Below, one piece after another: positions 37,012-45,497 of a stretch of 64,000 bases of DNA; positions within the stretch are counted from its first letter, which is position 1, and every line of letters starts with the position of its first letter. The translations under genes were made by a program, and so were the position numbers. Source of the stretch: Hymenobacter siberiensis (GTDB lineage: Bacteria > Bacteroidota > Bacteroidia > Cytophagales > Hymenobacteraceae); contig NZ_JAHLZZ010000001.1 in assembly GCF_018967845.1 (NCBI RefSeq), forward strand, positions 992,001 through 1,056,000, given 5' to 3'. Under the pieces are notes generated by a model. It saw nothing but the letters and a program-made list of their open reading frames with translations. It was not told where the DNA came from and made no database searches.

Positions 37012-38607
37012 TTATTCTTCCTCCAGCACCGTAAACTCCAGCGCCAGCGGCTCAAAGGATTCCACCAACTGCTCAATAAAGCTGGGGTTGTTAATCAGAA
37101 TGCTGAGTACGTTTTCGCTGCGTTCCTGCAGGCCGCCGCCGGGAAATAGCTTTTCCTTGAGCGCCGCCAGTTGGGTGTAGGCGGTTTCGTTCTTGGTTTC
37201 GGCGGCTTTGCTGAGGCGTTTTTCCAGGCCGGCGAGGCTGGCAGCGGCTTTTTGGGCTTCAGCGGCCACGGTTTTTACCAGGGTAGGGTCGAGGCGCTGG
37301 GCTACGTCCTGCACCTGCTGGAAGGCGGCAGCCAGGGCCTGCTGCTGCTCCTTCAGGCTGATTTCTTCCTGGCCCAGGGCGGCACCCACCTGCTTCTTGA
37401 GGTCCGGCAGAGACCGGAAAATCTCGGGCGTGGTCAGGCCCAGCTTTTTCAGCTTGCCCGCGTTGGCCCGGCTGATGTACTCGGCCGAATTGCGCGGCAG
37501 CACCATCGGGAACGGCACGCCAAAGGCCGCAAACACGTCCTTCAGCTGGAACCAGTACGCCACCTCAGCCCCGCCGCCGATGTACACCAGGTTCGGCATC
37601 AGGATTTCCTGGTACACCGGCCGCAGTACCACGTTGGGGCTGAACTGCTCGGGGTGCGCCTGGGCCAGAACCAGCAATTCGGCCTGGCTGTGGCACTTGG
37701 CCGTGTTGCGGATGGTTACTTCCACGCAGTCGGCCCCGCTGGCGTCGGGCTCCAGGCGCTCGCGCTTGCCCTCGTCGGTGATGAAAAACAGGTTGATGGG
37801 CCGCGAGTACACCTGCGGCTTGTAGCCGGCGGCTATCAGCCGCTCGTTGGTGGCCTGCACGGCGGCGTTCGAAACCTGCGCCTCAATTTCTTTGGTCAGC
37901 AGCGGCACCAGTGCCTGTTTCAGGGCCGGGCGGTCGGCGTCGAGCGTCACCAGGCCGTATTCGCCAAACAGCGAATCGGCCAGCTTGCGGGTGGCTTCGG
38001 CCAGGTTCTTCGACGTGGAATACGCTTCGTGGAAAGCGGTGGGCACTTCGGGCGGCAGCTGGCTCAGCAGCTGCTCACTCAGGCCGTCAAGCGGGAGGCG
38101 GCCCACCGGGCCGCCGGTGCCGGCGGCATCCCAGGCATAGGTTTTACCGAACAGCGAGAAGTGGTTGATTTCGGCGAAATCGTGGTCCTCCGTGGCCATC
38201 CAGTACACCGGCACGAAATCGTACTGCGGGTATTTCGCCTTCAATTCCCGGCTCAGCTTAATGGCCGACACGATTTTGTAGATAAAGTACAGCGGCCCGG
38301 TGAGCAGGTTGAGTTGGTGGCCAGTGGTGACGGTAAACGTCGTTTTCTGCGCGATTAATTGAATGTTGGCTTCAATGGCCGGAACAGGATTCGAGCCATA
38401 TTGCTCACGCAGCGTCGTTACCAGCAGCTGCCGTGCCTCGGGCGAGTAAGCAGCTTGCTTCTCCTCAATTTGAGCGGCGAAATTCTCGAGTGCCGGAAAG
38501 CGGTTATAAAACGGGGCCAGGGCCGGGTTTTGGGCAATATAATCAGTCAGTAGGCCCGAAAAAGCGCCGGTTTCGGCGTAGGGCAGCGTGGTACAACGAG
38601 TAGGCAT
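37012..38607 (-). CDS. bshC: Bacillithiol biosynthesis cysteine-adding enzyme BshC
   Basis: 531 residues, full length. Adds cysteine to glucosaminyl-malate, the last step in bacillithiol synthesis. Family signs are the N-terminal LPYAETGAFSGLLTDYI, FTVTTGHQLNLLTGPLYFIYK (shown as TTGHQLNLLTGPLYF), VYWMATEDHDFAEINH near residue 130, FITDEGKRERLE and LMPNLVYIGGGAEVAYWFQL (last 20 as listed). It ends with a coiled-coil stretch. ATG at 38607; no family residues precede it. Together with ytxJ at 52283 it shows that this organism uses bacillithiol. Confidence 0.93.
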   Translation of the reverse strand: MPTRCTTLPYAETGAFSGLLTDYIAQNPALAPFYNRFPALENFAAQIEEKQAAYSPEARQLLVTTLREQYGSNPVPAIEANIQLIAQKTTFTVTTGHQLNLLTGPLYFIYKIVSAIKLSRELKAKYPQYDFVPVYWMATEDHDFAEINHFSLFGKTYAWDAAGTGGPVGRLPLDGLSEQLLSQLPPEVPTAFHEAYSTSKNLAEATRKLADSLFGEYGLVTLDADRPALKQALVPLLTKEIEAQVSNAAVQATNERLIAAGYKPQVYSRPINLFFITDEGKRERLEPDASGADCVEVTIRNTAKCHSQAELLVLAQAHPEQFSPNVVLRPVYQEILMPNLVYIGGGAEVAYWFQLKDVFAAFGVPFPMVLPRNSAEYISRANAGKLKKLGLTTPEIFRSLPDLKKQVGAALGQEEISLKEQQQALAAAFQQVQDVAQRLDPTLVKTVAAEAQKAAASLAGLEKRLSKAAETKNETAYTQLAALKEKLFPGGGLQERSENVLSILINNPSFIEQLVESFEPLALEFTVLEEE

Positions 38608-38715
38608 GGGGGTAATACGATCGGGGCCGGGTTCGGGGCGAACCTGTGCCAATGGCAAAAGTCCGCACAAAACCCGGCCCCGCCGGAAAAGTTGCTTTTG
38701 GTCGGTCTGAACGGG

Positions 38716-38799
38716 GTAGATACGCAGCATTTTGCGTCTCGTCGTTTGCGCCGTTCTCATGTCGTCGTCCAACGACGAGACGCAAATATGCGTTTCTAC
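38716..38799. repeat. Palindrome family E (GTAGA...GCGTCTCGTCGTT), 84 bases
   Basis: GTAGATACGCAGCATTTTGC and CGTCTCGTCGTT on the left are mirrored by AACGACGAGACGCAAATATG and CGTTTCTAC on the right. It lies between rimO and bshC, which run the same way. The stop codon of rimO (complement of 38796-38798) lies inside the terminal CTAC of the repeat. Confidence 0.8.
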
Positions 38800-40109
38800 A
38801 CCAGCTTGCCGTACAAATCGAAGTCCGTTGCGGCGGTAATCTTCACGTTCGCAAAATCGCCGAGGCGCACGAACGTGTCGCGTTCCACCGGCACCAGCAC
38901 TTCGTTGTCCACCTCGGGCGAGTCGAACTCCGTACGGCCCACAAAGTGGCCGCTCTCCTTGCGGTCGAACAACACCTTGTAGGTCTGGCCCACGCGGGCT
39001 TCGTTCAGCTCCATCGAAATCCCCTGCTGCAGCTCCATGATGGCGTCGGCGCGCTCCTGCTTCAGCTCGGCCGGCACGTCATCCACGAGGGTGTGCGAGT
39101 GAGTATTCTCCTCGTGCGAGTAGGTGAAAATGCCCAGGCGCTCGAAGCGCGTCTGCTCCACGAAATCATACATCTCCCGGAAGTCCTGCTCCGTCTCGCC
39201 GGGATGGCCGGCGATGAGCGTGGTGCGCAGCGCAATGCCCGGCACCCGCTGCCGAATGGTGTCCACTAGCTCGATGGTACGGCGCTTGGTGATGCCCCGG
39301 CGCATGCTTTTCAACATAGCATCGGAGCCATGCTGCAAGGGCATATCGAGGTATTTGCAGATGTTTTCGCGCTCGGCCATCACATCCAGCGCATCCAGCG
39401 GGAACTGCGAAGGGTAGGCGTATTGCAGGCGAATCCAGTCGATGCCGTTCACGTCCGACAGGTTGCGGAGCAGGTCGGCCAGCTTGCGCTCGCCGTAGGC
39501 CTCCAAGCCGTAGTAGGTCAGGTCCTGGGCAATGAGAATCAGCTCCTTGGTACCCATGCTGGCGAGACGCTTAGCTTCCTTCACCAGGTCCTCAATCTTG
39601 CGGTCCACGTGCTTGCCACGCATCAGCGGGATGGCACAGAACGAGCAGGGACGGTTGCAGCCCTCCGCAATTTTGAAGTAGGCGTAGTGCTTGGGCGTGG
39701 TAATCAGGCGCTCGCCGATGAGCTCGTGCTTGTAGTCGGCGTTGAGCACCTTCAGCATCTGGGGCAGCTCCAGGGTGCCGAAATAGGCGTCGACCTGCGG
39801 GATTTCCACCTCCAGCTCGTCCTTGTAGCGCTGCGAGAGGCAGCCCGTCACGTAGAGCTTATCCAGGCGGCCGGCCTCCTTCTCGTCGGCGTAGCGCAGA
39901 ATGGTGTCGATGCTCTCCTGCTTGGCATTGTCGATAAAGCCGCAGGTGTTGATAATGACGATGTTGGCGTCCGACTTCTCGGCCTCGTGGGTCACGTCGA
40001 AGTCGTTGGCCACGAGCTGGCCCATCAAAACCTCGCTGTCCACGATGTTTTTCGAGCAGCCAAGGGTGATGACGTTTACTTTATTGGTGGTCTGATTTCT
40101 AACCTTCAT
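38796..40109 (-). CDS. rimO: Ribosomal protein S12 methylthiotransferase RimO
   Basis: 437 residues. Methylthiolates Asp88/89 of ribosomal protein S12, using two 4Fe-4S clusters. N-terminal cluster cysteines are in ITLGCSKNIVDSE, INTCGFI and VTGCLSQRY; the radical-SAM motif is GCNRPCSFCAIP (CxxxCxxC, around 152-163); a TRAM domain ends the protein (KVLFDRKESGHFVGRTEFDS, first 20). MRGKHVDRKIED and DMPLQHGSDAMLKSMRRG (18) are RimO-like. ATG at 40109. The TAG stop is formed within a palindromic repeat. Confidence 0.94.
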   Translation of the reverse strand: MKVRNQTTNKVNVITLGCSKNIVDSEVLMGQLVANDFDVTHEAEKSDANIVIINTCGFIDNAKQESIDTILRYADEKEAGRLDKLYVTGCLSQRYKDELEVEIPQVDAYFGTLELPQMLKVLNADYKHELIGERLITTPKHYAYFKIAEGCNRPCSFCAIPLMRGKHVDRKIEDLVKEAKRLASMGTKELILIAQDLTYYGLEAYGERKLADLLRNLSDVNGIDWIRLQYAYPSQFPLDALDVMAERENICKYLDMPLQHGSDAMLKSMRRGITKRRTIELVDTIRQRVPGIALRTTLIAGHPGETEQDFREMYDFVEQTRFERLGIFTYSHEENTHSHTLVDDVPAELKQERADAIMELQQGISMELNEARVGQTYKVLFDRKESGHFVGRTEFDSPEVDNEVLVPVERDTFVRLGDFANVKITAATDFDLYGKLV

Positions 40110-40129
40110 GAATCACTGAGTTATCGGAG

Positions 40130-40147
40130 CCGGCCCGCAAGGGCCGG
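40130..40147 (-). terminator. Short GC hairpin after pheS
   Basis: CCGGCCC, GCAA loop and GGGCCGG form a tight hairpin between pheS and rimO, followed on the minus strand by no long T-run. It may attenuate rather than end transcription. A second small hairpin (ATGCC/GGCAT) lies next to it. Confidence 0.45.
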
Positions 40148-40194
40148 TTGTTATAGAATGCCCGCAGGCATAGATTGGTTCGGTTGTGCTTGAT

Positions 40195-41268
40195 TTAGAG
40201 GGCCTCAAACTGCCGCAGGAAGCGCATGTCATTCTCCGTGAACAGGCGCAAGTCCTTAATCTGATACTTGAGCATGGCAATGCGCTCGATGCCCATGCCC
40301 CAGGCGTAGCCGGAGTATTTCTCGGAATCGATTTTGGCGTTTTCGAGCACGGCGGGGTCTACCATGCCGCAGCCGCCGATTTCCACCCAGCCCGAGTACT
40401 TGCAGATGTTGCAGCCCGCGCCCTTGCAAATCAAGCACGTAATGTCAATCTCCGCGCTGGGCTCAGTGAAGGGGAAGAAGCTGGGCCGGAACCGGATGTT
40501 GATATCGGCCCCGAACAGCTCCTGCACGAAGTAGTACACCGTTTGCTTGAGGTCGGCGAAGCTCACGCCCTCGTCAATGAAAATACCCTCCACCTGATGA
40601 AACATCATGTGGGCGCGGGCCGAAATAGCCTCGTTGCGGAACACCCGGCCCGGCATCACCCGCCGAATGGGCAGTGGCTCGGTTTCCATCACGCGCACCT
40701 GCACGGTGCTGGTGTGGGTTCTTAGGAGGTGGGGCAGGTCGGGCGCGCCGGTGGGCACGTCGCCGGGCGTGGCCGTGCGCGAAGCCGGGGCCACGAAGAA
40801 CGTGTCCTGCATATCGCGCGCCGGGTGATTCTCGGGGAAGTTGAGGGCCGTGAAGTTGTGCCAGTCGTCCTCGATTTCCGGCCCTTCAGCCACCGCGAAA
40901 CCAATGCGGCCGAAGATGCGCAACATCTCCTCGCGCACCAGCGAGAGCGGGTGGCGGGTGCCCAGGGCATTGGGCACGGGGGGTAGGGTGTAGTCGAAAT
41001 CCGGGTTGGCGGGGGCGTTGTCGGCAGTGGCTTCGGCGGCCTGTTGGGCCTCGTCGAAGCGGGCCTGGGCCTGCTGCTTCAGGGTGTTTAGCTGCTGGCC
41101 CACAGCGCGTTTGTCCTCGGCTGGCACGGTCTTCAGCTGGTCGAACAAGTCGGCCAGCCGGCCCTTGCGGCCGAGGTAGCTGATGCGAAAAGCATCTAGT
41201 TTGGCGGAATTATTCAGTTCGGCCGTCGTAATTTCGGCCGTCAGCGCGGCAATGGATTCCTGCATCAT
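40195..41268 (-). CDS. pheS: Phenylalanyl-tRNA synthetase alpha subunit
   Basis: 357 residues. The catalytic alpha subunit, charging tRNA-Phe with its partner PheT (not in the window). An N-terminal coiled coil binds tRNA (ISYLGRKGRLADLFDQLK). The class II core follows: motif 1 with HPLSLVREEMLRIFGRIGF (19), motif 2 with VFRNEAISARAHMMFHQVEG (20), and motif 3 with GYAWGMGIERIAML. The start ATG at 41268 (or 41265) is six bases after a full -7 box, so a nearly leaderless transcript is likely. Confidence 0.96.
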   Translation of the reverse strand: MMQESIAALTAEITTAELNNSAKLDAFRISYLGRKGRLADLFDQLKTVPAEDKRAVGQQLNTLKQQAQARFDEAQQAAEATADNAPANPDFDYTLPPVPNALGTRHPLSLVREEMLRIFGRIGFAVAEGPEIEDDWHNFTALNFPENHPARDMQDTFFVAPASRTATPGDVPTGAPDLPHLLRTHTSTVQVRVMETEPLPIRRVMPGRVFRNEAISARAHMMFHQVEGIFIDEGVSFADLKQTVYYFVQELFGADINIRFRPSFFPFTEPSAEIDITCLICKGAGCNICKYSGWVEIGGCGMVDPAVLENAKIDSEKYSGYAWGMGIERIAMLKYQIKDLRLFTENDMRFLRQFEAL

Positions 41269-41274
41269 AGCCCG

Positions 41275-41282
41275 CAAAGTTA
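41275..41282 (-). promoter_or_regulatory. -7 box TAACTTTG of pheS
   Basis: Minus-strand TAACTTTG matches TAnnTTTG, six bases before the pheS ATG. Confidence 0.6.
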
Positions 41283-41365
41283 CGGCAAGGGTCCGGCCCT
41301 GGCCGAACGTTTCGCAAACACATTCAGTTACGCCATTTATAAATCATCTACAAAAATCTCCTGCC

Positions 41366-42001
41366 ATGAAGCGCGCTCTATTCTTTTTACTTATCAGCGG
41401 AGGATTAGCTACTTCCGCCGCCGCCCAAAGCGGAGGCTGGGATGCTCCGAGTGGCTGGGATACCCCCAAAAAGGCTCCGGCTAAGAAAACCACCAAAAGT
41501 AGCTCGTCGGCTGCCGGCCAAAAGGCTGCCCAGAACGGTGGCGCGGCCGCAGTAGCACCCGAAATGCCGGCCGCTGCGCCGGCCCCCGAGGCTGCGGCCC
41601 CGGCCGATAAAGGTGGCTTTAGTGGTGGCGGCGGTGGTGTATCCGGTGGTGGCGTGGCCAGTAGCCAGGGCATTTCGGTAGCGCCCGGCGCGCCCGTAAT
41701 CATGCGCGGTGGCCGTAGCGTGATGGCCGATGACGCCGCCGCCATGCGCGAGCGCCGTCTCAACCGCAAGCCGCGCCACGAGAAGCCCTGGCCCCCGCGC
41801 CCGGCCACGGCCCTCATGCTGGCCGAGCCCGCTCCCGCCGCTGCTGCACCAGTAGCCGCCCAGGCCAGCACCGGTGCCGGCAATGCCGCCAACGGAGCCG
41901 AAATGGCTCCCATGGCCGCCGCGCCCAAAGCCGGTACGCCCGCCAAAGCTCCTGCCAAGGCAGCCCCCAAAAAGAAAGCGCCCGAGCCAATGGGCTGGTA
42001 A
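41366..42001 (+). CDS. Small exported Lys/Ala/Pro-rich protein, APGxP paralogue 1
   Basis: 211 residues. The signal peptide ends at SAAAQ (about residue 21). Then come a KKAPAKKTTKSS stretch, an Ala/Pro-rich part, a glycine run (GGFSGGGGGVSGGG) and the core SQGISVAPGAPVIMRGGRSV, followed by basic and Ala/Pro tails ending in KKKAPEPMGW. The core matches three following genes by eye (APGQPIIV, APGMPVHM, APGVPMRK). I know of no family for it. It reads like an unstructured basic envelope protein; structural or adhesive roles are guesses. A terminator follows. Confidence 0.68.
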   Translation: MKRALFFLLISGGLATSAAAQSGGWDAPSGWDTPKKAPAKKTTKSSSSAAGQKAAQNGGAAAVAPEMPAAAPAPEAAAPADKGGFSGGGGGVSGGGVASSQGISVAPGAPVIMRGGRSVMADDAAAMRERRLNRKPRHEKPWPPRPATALMLAEPAPAAAAPVAAQASTGAGNAANGAEMAPMAAAPKAGTPAKAPAKAAPKKKAPEPMGW

Positions 42002-42047
42002 TCGTAGTGCGGGGTAAGCTGAAAGGCTGTTTACCCGTTGAAATCTT

Positions 42048-42108
42048 CAAAACAGCAGAAAGCCCGGCCGGGTCCTGAAAAGGGCCGGCCGGGCTTTCTG
42101 CTGTTTTT
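42048..42108 (+). terminator. Strong terminator after APGxP gene 1
   Basis: AAAACAGCAGAAAGCCCGGC and onward pair with CCGGGCTTTCTGCTGTTTT, leaving a short loop and a T-run. Confidence 0.9.
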
Positions 42109-42268
42109 CATACTATCTCTGATGAGTATGGTGCGGCGGCGGGCTGATGGCGCTGGGTAGGCCGTGGGCGTGGACCCCGCCTCCGGGTTTCGCGTATGCC
42201 TGGAACCGGGTCGCTCTGCGGCGCGGATTTTTTGAATCTCCTGTCCCTCATTACCCAAACTCTCGCTT

Positions 42269-42598
42269 ATGATTCGCTCCATCCTAACGCTGACCCTGGC
42301 GCTGGCCCTGGCTACGGAAGCCTCCGCCCAAACGGCCCCTGCTACCAAAACTGCCGCCCGCAAAACCACGCGTACCAAAGCTACCATGCGCCAACCGGCC
42401 CGCACTGCCCGGCCGGCTACCACTACCTCAACCGGTACCATGGCCGATTTGCCGACGAGCACCAAAGGCCAGACGCAAAGTATTTATGCGGCTCCAGGCC
42501 AGCCCATTATAGTGCCGGAGGGCAAAGTTGGGCCGTATGATGGTAAGGCAGCCGGCCGCCACACCACCAAAGGCGGCACAACGCTGTCGCCGCGCTGA
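42269..42598 (+). CDS. Small exported basic protein, APGxP paralogue 2
   Basis: 109 residues. The signal peptide MIRSILTLTLALALATEASAQ (given in part: MIRSILTLTLALALATEAS) closely matches paralogue 3. Then come a Lys/Arg/Thr/Ala-rich segment (TKTAARKTTRTKATMRQPAR), a short linker and the core QSIYAAPGQPIIVPEGKVGP. It lacks the MR after the core that is present in the longer copies. Function unknown. It has its own terminator downstream, so each gene of this cluster may be its own transcription unit. Confidence 0.66.
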   Translation: MIRSILTLTLALALATEASAQTAPATKTAARKTTRTKATMRQPARTARPATTTSTGTMADLPTSTKGQTQSIYAAPGQPIIVPEGKVGPYDGKAAGRHTTKGGTTLSPR

Positions 42599-42623
42599 GG
42601 TCTTATTCCAGACTTTGTCGATG

Positions 42624-42668
42624 AAACGGCCCGATTAGTATGCGTTTGCGCACCAACCGGGCCGTTTT
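42624..42668 (+). terminator. Terminator after APGxP gene 2
   Basis: AAACGGCCCG pairs with CGGGCCGTTT across a 24-base loop and is followed by TGTG. The stem is moderate. Confidence 0.65.
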
Positions 42669-42773
42669 GTGTGGGCCGGGCAGGAAAAACAGAAAGTTGG
42701 CACGCTTTTCGAAATGTACCCCAACAGCTAACCGAACCAACTGTTATTCCCCCCACTGCTTTTTCCTTCAGCC

Positions 42774-43196
42774 ATGTTCCGCTCCATTCTTACCCTTGCC
42801 TTGTCGGTGTTCATATTGGCTGAAGCCAGTGCCCAGACCACGCCCGTCGCCGCCAAAAAGAAGACCACCAAATCGGTAAAAGCCACGGCCCGCGCCGCCA
42901 AAAAAGCCCGCCGCATAGCCCTCAAAACTACCCCCACCACGGCCGTGATGAACGACGGATGGCCTCCCCTCGAAACTACGCAAACTGCCGTGGCCAGCAC
43001 CACCTCCGCCACCGACGGCGGCTGGGGCGCTGTTACCCCAGGCGCGAGCACCTCGCGGGGCGAAATCGACAACGCCAACGTGTATGCGGCCCCCGGTATG
43101 CCGGTGCACATGCGCACCAGCAATGGCATGGTGCCCTACAGCGTGCGTCCGCCTCGCAAGTCGGCCACCAGCAGCCAGACCACGCTCGGCAACTAA
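42774..43196 (+). CDS. Small exported basic protein, APGxP paralogue 3
   Basis: 140 residues. The signal peptide (MFRSILTLALSVFILAEASA) is nearly the same as that of paralogue 2. It is followed by a lysine-rich run (VAAKKKTTKSVKATARAAKK), a Thr/Ala linker with DGGWGAVTPGA, the core ANVYAAPGMPVHMRTSNGM and a basic tail VPYSVRPPRKS. The basic run resembles a histone-like or DNA-binding tail but follows a signal peptide, so it should be outside the cytoplasm. No family recognised. Confidence 0.68.
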   Translation: MFRSILTLALSVFILAEASAQTTPVAAKKKTTKSVKATARAAKKARRIALKTTPTTAVMNDGWPPLETTQTAVASTTSATDGGWGAVTPGASTSRGEIDNANVYAAPGMPVHMRTSNGMVPYSVRPPRKSATSSQTTLGN

Positions 43197-43377
43197 TTCG
43201 GCCTGGTGGCGGCTTGGTTGGGTAAATCCCGACCGGGCCGCCTTGCGTATTGCCATTCGGCTTCCGTCGTTCGACTTCACCCGCTGTGGGCCGTGGTGCG
43301 TATGACGGGAGCCGGTTCGCTTTCGGCCCGCCGGGGCAGTCACTTTCCCATCACTTCACTTTTTTAATAATCCATCG

Positions 43378-43752
43378 ATGCTACGCTACTTTTTCGTCAC
43401 GCTGCTGCTGGTTACGTTTGCCGTAACCGGGGCCAACGCGCAAACCGGAACCCGTACCGCCCGCAAAAAAATCGCGCCCTACTCCACGCGGGGTGCTCGC
43501 CGGGCCTCCAACATCAACCCCCACACCGGCAAGCCCTACGGGGCCGGCGTGTCGCAGGATATCAAGGATGGCACGGCCTACCTTGCGCCCGGCGTGCCCA
43601 TGCGCAAGCAGGTGGGCTACCAGAACAACGGCGGCTACAACGACAACCGCACCCCGCGCCCCCGCTACGTGAAGCCCGCCAACAGCAGCCTCAGCCGCGA
43701 CAGCAACGTGCCGGCAGCCCCCGGCAAAACCAAGGCAAAAATCAAGCGCTAG
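43378..43752 (+). CDS. Small exported basic protein, APGxP paralogue 4
   Basis: 124 residues. The signal peptide ends at GANAQ (about residue 21). A basic segment follows (TRTARKKIAPYSTRGARRAS), then NINPHTGKPYGAGVSQDIKD, the core GTAYLAPGVPMRKQVG, an Asn/Gly/Tyr stretch (YQNNGGYNDNRTPRPRY) and a Lys/Pro tail. It is the most diverged of the four. No family recognised. The cluster is closed by a 43-bp-arm palindrome. Confidence 0.66.
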   Translation: MLRYFFVTLLLVTFAVTGANAQTGTRTARKKIAPYSTRGARRASNINPHTGKPYGAGVSQDIKDGTAYLAPGVPMRKQVGYQNNGGYNDNRTPRPRYVKPANSSLSRDSNVPAAPGKTKAKIKR

Positions 43753-43787
43753 TAAGACATTTCTTGGTCGTCTAGAGCCACAAAACG

Positions 43788-43886
43788 GTCATGCAGAGCG
43801 CAGCGAAGCATCTTGCCCGCAGTAAGTAATCAATGATGATTGGATTACTTACTGCGGGCAAGATGCTTCGCTGCGCTCTGCATGAC
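43788..43886. repeat. Dispersed palindrome, family B, 43-bp perfect arms
   Basis: Arms 43788-43830 and 43844-43886 are exact inverted copies (GTCATGCAGAGCGCAGCGAA and onward) with a 13-base loop. It lies between convergent APGxP gene 4 and the M16 peptidase gene and would act as a strong two-way terminator. Confidence 0.92.
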
Positions 43887-43911
43887 TGGTTTTAACAACA
43901 CGTTCTAAACC

Positions 43912-45165
43912 CTACGCTGGTTCCGCCACGGCGGTGGCTTCGTAGTAGAGCGTGTTGCAGTTTTCGGGTCGGAGCACCAGCTGGGCCATGGCGCGCACGT
44001 CGGCCACGGTCACGGCCTGAATGCGGCGGCTTTCGTCGTTCACCAGGTTGGCATCGCCTTGCAGCTTGCTGTAGGCCAGGTTCATGGCGCGGTTCAGGAG
44101 GTCAATTTCACCGAATACCAGGCTGCTTTCGGCCTGGTTTTTTACTTTTTCGAGCTCGTAGGCGTCCACATCCCCGGTCAGGAATTCGGCTACCACGGCT
44201 TCTACGGCGGCATCGGCCGTTTTCAGGTCCACGCCCTCGTTCAGCTTGCCGCTGATGACGAGCAGGCCGGGGTCGAGCGAGCCGGTGAGCGACGATGAGA
44301 TGTTGTTGAACAGGGCCTGCTCCTTCACCAGCCGCTGGTGCAGCCGCGCCGATTTGCCGTGGCCCAGCATGTCGCTGAGCAAGTCCACGGCGTGGTAGCG
44401 GGCATCGCCCCGGGCGGGCATGTGGTAGGTCTTATACAGGGCGCTGAGCGGTACTTCGGCCTGGGCAGTGAGGTGCCGGGCCTCGGCCTGGGCGGGCTCC
44501 TGGGGCAGCTGGCGCTGGTAGGCCGGCCCGCCGGCAATGGGCCCGAACCACTTCTCGGCCAGCTGGCGCACGGTGGCGGCACTCACGGCCCCGGCCACCA
44601 CCAGCACGGCATTCTGCGGAGCGTAGTGCTTCTTAAAAAAGCCGCGCACGTCGTCCATCACGGCGTTTTCGATGTGCGCAATCTCCTTGCCGATGGTGTT
44701 CCACTGGTAGGGGTGGGTGTGGTAGGCGAGGGGCTTGAGCTGGAGCCACACGTCGCCGTAGGGCTGGTTGAGGTAGCTCTGCTTGAACTCCTCCACCACC
44801 ACTTTGCGCTGCACTTCGAGGCCGTTTTCGGAGAAGGCCAGGTTCAGCATCCGGTCGCTTTCGAGCCAGAAGCCGGTTTCGAGGTTGGCGGCGGGCAGCG
44901 AGAGGTAGTAGTTGGTGACGTCGGCCGAGGTGAAGGCGTTGTTTTCGCCGCCCACGCGCTGCAGCGGCTCGTCGTAGCTGGGAATGTTGACGGAGCCCGA
45001 AAACATCAGGTGCTCAAACAGGTGCGCGAAACCGGTGTGCTCGGCATCCTCATCGCGCGAGCCCACGTCATACATCACGTTGAGCACGGCCATGGGCGTG
45101 CTGAAATCTTCGTGCACGATGCAGCGCAGGCCGTTATCGAGGGTGAATTCGGTGAAATGAATCAT
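43912..45165 (-). CDS. M16 family zinc peptidase
   Basis: 417 residues, one half of the typical two-domain pitrilysin-like enzyme, matching the short processing-peptidase type. The inverted zinc motif is HLFEH in GFAHLFEHLMFSG (about residues 44-56), with the third ligand in VVVEEFKQSYLNQ about 75 residues later. LPAANLETGFWLESDRM and GRVGGENNAFTSADVTNYYL-like text (RVGGENNAFTSADVTNYYL) are typical. No signal peptide is seen, so it is cytoplasmic or exported otherwise. A second M16 partner is not in the window. TACCTTTA at 45187-45194, one base from the -7 consensus, lies upstream. Confidence 0.88.
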   Translation of the reverse strand: MIHFTEFTLDNGLRCIVHEDFSTPMAVLNVMYDVGSRDEDAEHTGFAHLFEHLMFSGSVNIPSYDEPLQRVGGENNAFTSADVTNYYLSLPAANLETGFWLESDRMLNLAFSENGLEVQRKVVVEEFKQSYLNQPYGDVWLQLKPLAYHTHPYQWNTIGKEIAHIENAVMDDVRGFFKKHYAPQNAVLVVAGAVSAATVRQLAEKWFGPIAGGPAYQRQLPQEPAQAEARHLTAQAEVPLSALYKTYHMPARGDARYHAVDLLSDMLGHGKSARLHQRLVKEQALFNNISSSLTGSLDPGLLVISGKLNEGVDLKTADAAVEAVVAEFLTGDVDAYELEKVKNQAESSLVFGEIDLLNRAMNLAYSKLQGDANLVNDESRRIQAVTVADVRAMAQLVLRPENCNTLYYEATAVAEPA

Positions 45166-45497
45166 AGGAAAAGTAATGGAAAGGGTTAAAGGTACGAGCC
45201 ACGCCCAAGGCTCTTAACCCCGGGAAAGCCCGGCGGGTTTGCGGCGGCTCCAAAAACCTGCCGGGCTTTGGAAACCGGCCCGCCAATGCTGCTGCCTTTG
45301 CTGGCGGTGCCCGGGCATTTGGAGGGGCGCGCAGCCACATACGCGAAATCGATGACCAAGGCGTTATCAGGAACCGCGCCCGGTAGTTCAACCAGAAAAA
45401 AACGCCGTTGGTCTGGCCAAATCGACCGTTGGCGTACTTGCCAGTCGCTAAATACGGCTTCTTCCTGACCTTTATTAGCTACCCTTTCCTTTGTTTT
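45166..45497. other. Divergent intergenic region, 332 bases
   Basis: No gene I can support. It has a hairpin (AAAGCCCGGC at 45225-45234 with GCCGGGCTTT at 45260-45269), a second inverted pair (GGCGGGTTT with AAACCGGCCCGCC), the M16 promoter candidate at 45187-45194, and TTCCTTTG at 45487-45494, one base from a -7 box, just before the ATG of the hybrid kinase. Open frames across it on both strands are not family-like. Confidence 0.5.

Noticed and set aside
38608..38772. An N-terminal extension of bshC to 38772
   Set aside because: It would be coded by a palindromic repeat and is not present in BshC families; ATG 38607 gives the usual length.
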